Positions 60,773 through 64,000 of a stretch of 64,000 nucleotides of DNA are shown piece by piece (the stretch's first letter is position 1; every line of letters starts with the position of its first letter). The DNA lies in IMG/VR virus record IMGVR_UViG_3300044648_000036, positions 1 through 64,000 of that record; one strand, given 5' to 3'. Made by a program: the position numbers and the translations under genes. Under the pieces are notes generated by a model, which saw nothing but the letters and a program-made list of their open reading frames with translations, did not search any database and had not been told where the DNA came from. This DNA comes from a virus.

Positions 60773-60819
60773 AACCTAAACTACCTTAATTTACAAGTCA
60801 AACTAAGGTGGTTTAGGTT
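60773..60819. repeat. 17-bp inverted repeat before the cargo/polymerase genes
   Basis: AACCTAAACTACCTTAA (60773-60789) and CTAAGGTGGTTTAGGTT (60803-60819) are inverted repeats with 15 of 17 pairs matching, and a 13-base loop. It lies in the 109-bp gap between the 586-residue and 975-residue genes. Beyond it, TTAGGTTACCTAA is a near-palindrome. No T-run follows on either strand. It may be a regulatory, RNA-processing or protein-binding site that separates structural from polymerase genes. Confidence 0.65.
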
Positions 60820-60855
60820 ACCTAAGATAACAAAAACGGAGGATACAAAAAAGGA

Positions 60856-62616
60856 CTATCTGGCCGCCTTCTTTATTTTCTTCTGGGTGGTTACACCCTT
60901 GGTAGGATCGTAAGTAGTTGTCTCGTAACCGACGTCCTGACGGGCGAATTTCATGGCTTCCCCGGCATCTAACCCCTTACCCACATAATAGGCGAACCTG
61001 TCCTCGAGAGAAGGAGCAGAAGACCCCTGCCCCGGTAATGTCTGGGTGAACACCATCTCCGGAGTAACACCCTGTTTGAGGTACGGATTACCGTTATTGG
61101 TCACACCGATCCACGGGTTAGTCTGGTTCATCCAGTTGTAGTGTTTCTGCTCATCCGAGGCGGCGTTACGCAAACGGGCGTCCTCAGCCATGTAGTCACG
61201 GAAGGAGTTATTCTTATTCTGCTGGAAAGTAGCCATCTGGTCGTTATATACCTGGGCGTTCTGGGTGTTCAGCATGGCCTGTTTGTTGGCGGTCTCTGCG
61301 TGAGCCTGCGCCTCCTGGTTAGCTACTCCTACGTTCAGGTTGTTGTACTTACCGAAAATATCCCCGACAGCCGGCAGCGCGTTACCCCATACAGAGGACA
61401 GGACAGAAGCAGCGGACTGTGGAGAACCGAACTGGGCAGCCTGGTACGCCTGTGTGTTAGCAGTCTCAGCCACTTTAGCCAGCTCACGGGTAGGGTCAAA
61501 GTAGGTGAAGTCGGGAGCGGTCAGGTTGGTTACTGCTCTTACTGGTCCGTAGTTGTTAACGGGGGCGCCAGCGAGGTGTGCTATATAGCTGGCCATGGCT
61601 TCCTTACTCCACCCCTTACCCTGAGCCGGGGAAGTCTTTTCCGTCTTGGTTTTACCTTTAGACCCTTTTTCCTTAACTTCCATTTCCGAGGCAACTGCAG
61701 GGCTACCTGCATAAGGAACCATTTGAGTATATGCCACATTCGGGTCTACTGCTGCAGGAACGGTAGCCAGGTCTTCTTCGAGGTTCGGGGTAGACGGATG
61801 ATACTGGGGGCTTGCAGGAAGGAAGGAACGTGCAGCCCACCTGCTCATATCAGGAAGTTCCTCTGGGGTAAGATTCTGGTCAAACCGGAACTCTCCTGTA
61901 GGGGCCTGCGGTGCCTTTACTATCCTCACCTTTTTAGTGTCTGTCTTATCAGAAGGTACTAGGCGAGGACCGTAAGGGGTCATAATTAGCTTATCCTTTG
62001 ACGGTGCCCCTCCATTCTTAAAATACCCGCCGTACTTGGCCTGTACTTCACCTGTGGCATTCACGCCGATCTGGGGTAATCCGTTGGGTAGCCCCTTCAT
62101 GGCCTCTGTTATAGTAGCCAGTTGAGTCAGTTTCTCCAACCCGTTCTGATAGTTCATCTCTGCGGTCTTCTTGGCTGTCGGGTCAGCGTTTTCATCACCC
62201 ATAACTGCCTTATATTCGTTCATCTTGTACTGCTTCGAGATATCAGCAGGCGTCATGGGTTTCGTTTTACCGAACAACGCCAGTAACTCAGGGTCTTTTA
62301 TCTTCATCTTCTTGGTCTGAGGGAAGATATATCCTGACATATTTCCGGCCGTACCACCTTCTGAGTGGGGTTTACCGCCGAAAGTAAAGAGATTTCCATC
62401 ATCGCTTAAGAGTGTTTCATGACGTTCCGCCTCATAATTCTGCTCTTCTGTACTCACTGGCTGTAACGTAAAGTTCACCCCATAAGGGTTGTTATCCGTT
62501 CTTGGAGCGAAATCAGGACGGGTATCCAGTGAATAGGTCTGGGTAGACGGATTATAGACTTGGCCCCCGTACTTTAGTTCTGGAATACCGGTTATTTTTA
62601 TCTTCTTCTTAGACAT
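60856..62616 (-). CDS. virion protein, crAss cargo/structural type (586 aa)
   Basis: The protein has 586 residues. It starts MSKKKIKITGIPELKYGGQ and contains GGKPHSEGGTAGNMSGYIFP and EVQAKYGGYFKNGGAPSKDK, Gly-rich 'YGG' signatures seen in crAss-like virion proteins beside the peptidase and polymerase genes. A Pro/Lys-rich linker and a helical Ala/Gln-rich middle follow. No enzymatic motif is visible. Function inferred from position. Confidence 0.55.
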   Translation of the reverse strand: MSKKKIKITGIPELKYGGQVYNPSTQTYSLDTRPDFAPRTDNNPYGVNFTLQPVSTEEQNYEAERHETLLSDDGNLFTFGGKPHSEGGTAGNMSGYIFPQTKKMKIKDPELLALFGKTKPMTPADISKQYKMNEYKAVMGDENADPTAKKTAEMNYQNGLEKLTQLATITEAMKGLPNGLPQIGVNATGEVQAKYGGYFKNGGAPSKDKLIMTPYGPRLVPSDKTDTKKVRIVKAPQAPTGEFRFDQNLTPEELPDMSRWAARSFLPASPQYHPSTPNLEEDLATVPAAVDPNVAYTQMVPYAGSPAVASEMEVKEKGSKGKTKTEKTSPAQGKGWSKEAMASYIAHLAGAPVNNYGPVRAVTNLTAPDFTYFDPTRELAKVAETANTQAYQAAQFGSPQSAASVLSSVWGNALPAVGDIFGKYNNLNVGVANQEAQAHAETANKQAMLNTQNAQVYNDQMATFQQNKNNSFRDYMAEDARLRNAASDEQKHYNWMNQTNPWIGVTNNGNPYLKQGVTPEMVFTQTLPGQGSSAPSLEDRFAYYVGKGLDAGEAMKFARQDVGYETTTYDPTKGVTTQKKIKKAAR

Positions 62617-62619
62617 AGG

Positions 62620-63147
62620 TTAGTATTTTATAAAACCGATCAACTTAGGGTCAGACATTTTCCTTACACGACGACACACTTCATACCCATCGCGAGAGGA
62701 TTCATCGTTCGTATTACCTTCTATTGTATATATATTATCTCCCTCCATTCGCTCTACGACACCGATATGTCCCGTAGTAGAAGAGTATTTCATTACGAAC
62801 TCGGAGCCCGGTGTAATGGCCACCTGGTTTTTCATTACCTGCTCCTTGGTCACCTTCTTGGTTTTATCGGTCCGGTTCCAGCGGTCAAGTACACCACCGG
62901 TCTTAACTACCGGGTTAGTTACCCCGAGTTGTTTGGAAGCCTGTAAATAACACCAATACGTAAAGGCTGCACACCAGGCGTAACCCCCCTTACTACCGAG
63001 GCCGACAGCTTCCTGATACTTTATAGAGTCTCCTTTATTAGTGTGCGCCTTATCCTCGGTCACTCCAAGTTGGGTGATAGCTATTTCGAGAGCTGTTTGG
63101 GATAATGTTTTCTTGCCGGCATTACTGAGTATTGCTGCTGGGTTCAT
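62620..63147 (-). CDS. cell-wall peptidase, CHAP/NlpC-P60-like (virion-associated or endolysin)
   Basis: The protein has 175 residues. YAWCAAFTYWCYLQASKQLG carries the likely nucleophile Cys in a helix start, TGHIGVVERM the catalytic His, and YTIEGNTNDES the following polar residue, as in CHAP-type amidase/endopeptidases. The N-terminal LEIAITQLGVTEDKAHTNKG resembles the TIGR02594 start. It is encoded between virion genes, so it may be a virion-associated lysin; no other endolysin candidate is visible in this window. Confidence 0.75.
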   Translation of the reverse strand: MNPAAILSNAGKKTLSQTALEIAITQLGVTEDKAHTNKGDSIKYQEAVGLGSKGGYAWCAAFTYWCYLQASKQLGVTNPVVKTGGVLDRWNRTDKTKKVTKEQVMKNQVAITPGSEFVMKYSSTTGHIGVVERMEGDNIYTIEGNTNDESSRDGYEVCRRVRKMSDPKLIGFIKY

Positions 63148-63166
63148 AAGATAGGGTTATTTTGGT

Positions 63167-64000
63167 TTATAATTCTTCAATAGTATATCCGAGGGCGCGG
63201 AGACGTTTTATCTCATCTGGTGTGGCCTCAAACTCTCCGCCGAGTTCGTATTTTCGGGAGCCATCCGGGTTATACAGTTTATTACTCACCTCCTCATCAC
63301 TCGCCCACATAGGTATGTTCTGACTGTTACTGTACCATCCTTTCTGTTGTATAGGAGGTAGTGCAGGAACAGGTACAGGAGACATCTGTTGTGGGGTGAT
63401 AGTAGGTTGAGTTCCTATAGGTAGTTTTTGTAAGGGTTGACCTACTATTACTTTTTGTTTAGGTTGTAAACTTGGAGTAATATACCCAGCCCCTACCTTT
63501 TTAGCAGCCTCTACATACTTTTCTAAGTTTTCTTTTGTTGCTGGTAACATACCTATAGTATACGCAGAAAGACTATCCTGATAAGCCCTATATCTTGGGT
63601 CATTAGGAGAGTCTACATAGATAGGTTGTTTGGTCTTACCCCCTCCCTTGAACATACCACCCATCTCCCCGTAAAACCCGGGAGTCATCTGGTCAGGGCG
63701 GAACGCACCTAACGCAGTACCCGTAGGAACGTAATCTCCTTTAGCGCCGGGAGCATTAACTCGGGCGAAGGCGTTATCACTCATCCCGGCCTCACGTTGT
63801 GCGCCTTCATTATAACGCTGCTGTCTCATTGAGTTGAACATGTTACCCGTAGCTACTGCTGCAGCCCACATATTACCATTACCGTGAGTCCACGGGTTCC
63901 ACCCCTTCTGAGGCTTACTCTGCTGGGTTTGTGGTTGTGCGTTATAGTCCTGATGCTCATTAGGATCATTGAATCCTGATGCATCCTGCATCTGGCCTTC
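63167..64000 (-). CDS. virion protein, N-terminus cut by window edge
   Basis: The visible part has 277 residues; three codons continue past the ATG at 63991 to the window edge, so the true start may lie outside. It is Gln/Pro-rich (KPQKGWNPWTHGNGN, then QPLQKLPIGTQPTI), with GEMGGMFKGGGKTKQPIYVDSP that resembles Gly-rich pieces of the neighbouring 586-residue protein. Probably a structural or cargo protein. No enzyme motif is visible. Confidence 0.55.
   Translation of the reverse strand, partial: EGQMQDASGFNDPNEHQDYNAQPQTQQSKPQKGWNPWTHGNGNMWAAAVATGNMFNSMRQQRYNEGAQREAGMSDNAFARVNAPGAKGDYVPTGTALGAFRPDQMTPGFYGEMGGMFKGGGKTKQPIYVDSPNDPRYRAYQDSLSAYTIGMLPATKENLEKYVEAAKKVGAGYITPSLQPKQKVIVGQPLQKLPIGTQPTITPQQMSPVPVPALPPIQQKGWYSNSQNIPMWASDEEVSNKLYNPDGSRKYELGGEFEATPDEIKRLRALGYTIEEL

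Noticed and set aside
61141-61962. A 273-codon open frame on the plus strand inside the 586-residue minus-strand gene
   Set aside because: It lies entirely opposite a convincing virion gene, has a composition typical of antisense frames (Val/Leu/Arg-rich, no domain) and no neighbouring plus-strand gene.
1-64000. CRISPR arrays, rRNA or tRNA genes, insertion sequences
   Set aside because: No regularly spaced repeats, no tRNA-like cloverleaf with a GGTTCGAATCC-type arm in the gaps, and no transposase motifs were seen. The gaps are too short for most such elements. A tRNA search program could still find one missed by eye.
39270-64000. Stop-codon recoding in late genes, as in some crAss-like phages
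   Set aside because: The long minus-strand genes are open with the standard bacterial code and TAG, TGA and TAA all serve as stops in the window.

Overview
The window is part of a tailed, double-stranded DNA phage that most likely infects a Bacteroidota host and belongs to the crAss-like phages (order Crassvirales). Four observations support this. (1) Two large blocks of genes face each other: a tightly packed plus-strand block of replication and metabolism genes (1-39273) and a minus-strand block of very long virion genes (39270-64000). (2) The minus block holds a 4300-residue protein with the DFDID metal-binding motif of the crAss-type virion RNA polymerase and an HEXXH zincin motif. (3) The replication genes are those typical of the group: SNF2-like helicase, UDG, ThyX, RecA-fold DnaB-like helicase, RecT-like annealing protein, SSB, DnaG-type primase, family A DNA polymerase, PD-(D/E)XK nuclease and dNMP kinase. 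(4) Gene starts mostly lack a Shine-Dalgarno sequence and have A/T-rich leaders such as TTTTATG, and promoter-like boxes resemble the Bacteroidota TAnnTTTG element. All three stop codons are used as stops, so no recoding is needed to read the late genes.

Layout. 1-9467: HNH protein, possible AEP-like primase fold, ParB/Srx protein, SNF2 helicase, UDG, an M20-type peptidase and many small unknown genes. 9473-10748: a minus-strand island that looks like part of a lysis cassette (unimolecular spanin, one-TM protein, small unknown), ended by a strong terminator. 10768-18074: a promoter-like region, then the replication core (DnaA domain IV-like protein, helicase, ThyX, DUF3310, RecT-like, SSB, a nested inverted-repeat structure, primase). 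18573-23808: GIY-YIG protein, calcineurin-like phosphoesterase, RecE/YqaJ-like exonuclease, ended by a terminator. 23833-31348: MazG-like hydrolase, DNA polymerase, a GIY-YIG homing endonuclease with a stranded gene fragment behind it, many conserved unknowns, one gene interrupted by TGA, and a DUF932 protein. 31366-34209: small genes and a dNMP kinase. 34212-39273: a terminator/promoter pair and then a nicotinamide/PRPP gene set (DUF4406, Prs-like, HAD, NAMPT-like). 39270-64000: PD-(D/E)XK multidomain protein, zincin-like protein, giant RNA polymerase, two probable cargo/virion proteins, a cell-wall peptidase and a truncated virion protein.

The most notable points are: a Prs-like plus NAMPT-like pair that could be an NAD+-restoring counter-defence pathway (NARP1 type); a giant single-chain virion RNA polymerase; a clamp-binding QLDLF tail left behind a homing endonuclease next to the DNA polymerase gene; a recurrent promoter/operator motif at transcription-unit starts; a complex hairpin structure between SSB and primase; an excess of early proteins ending in Ala-Ala, as ClpXP degrons do; and a conserved-looking gene with one in-frame TGA. 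All functional statements come from reading motifs by eye; no database search or folding program was run.
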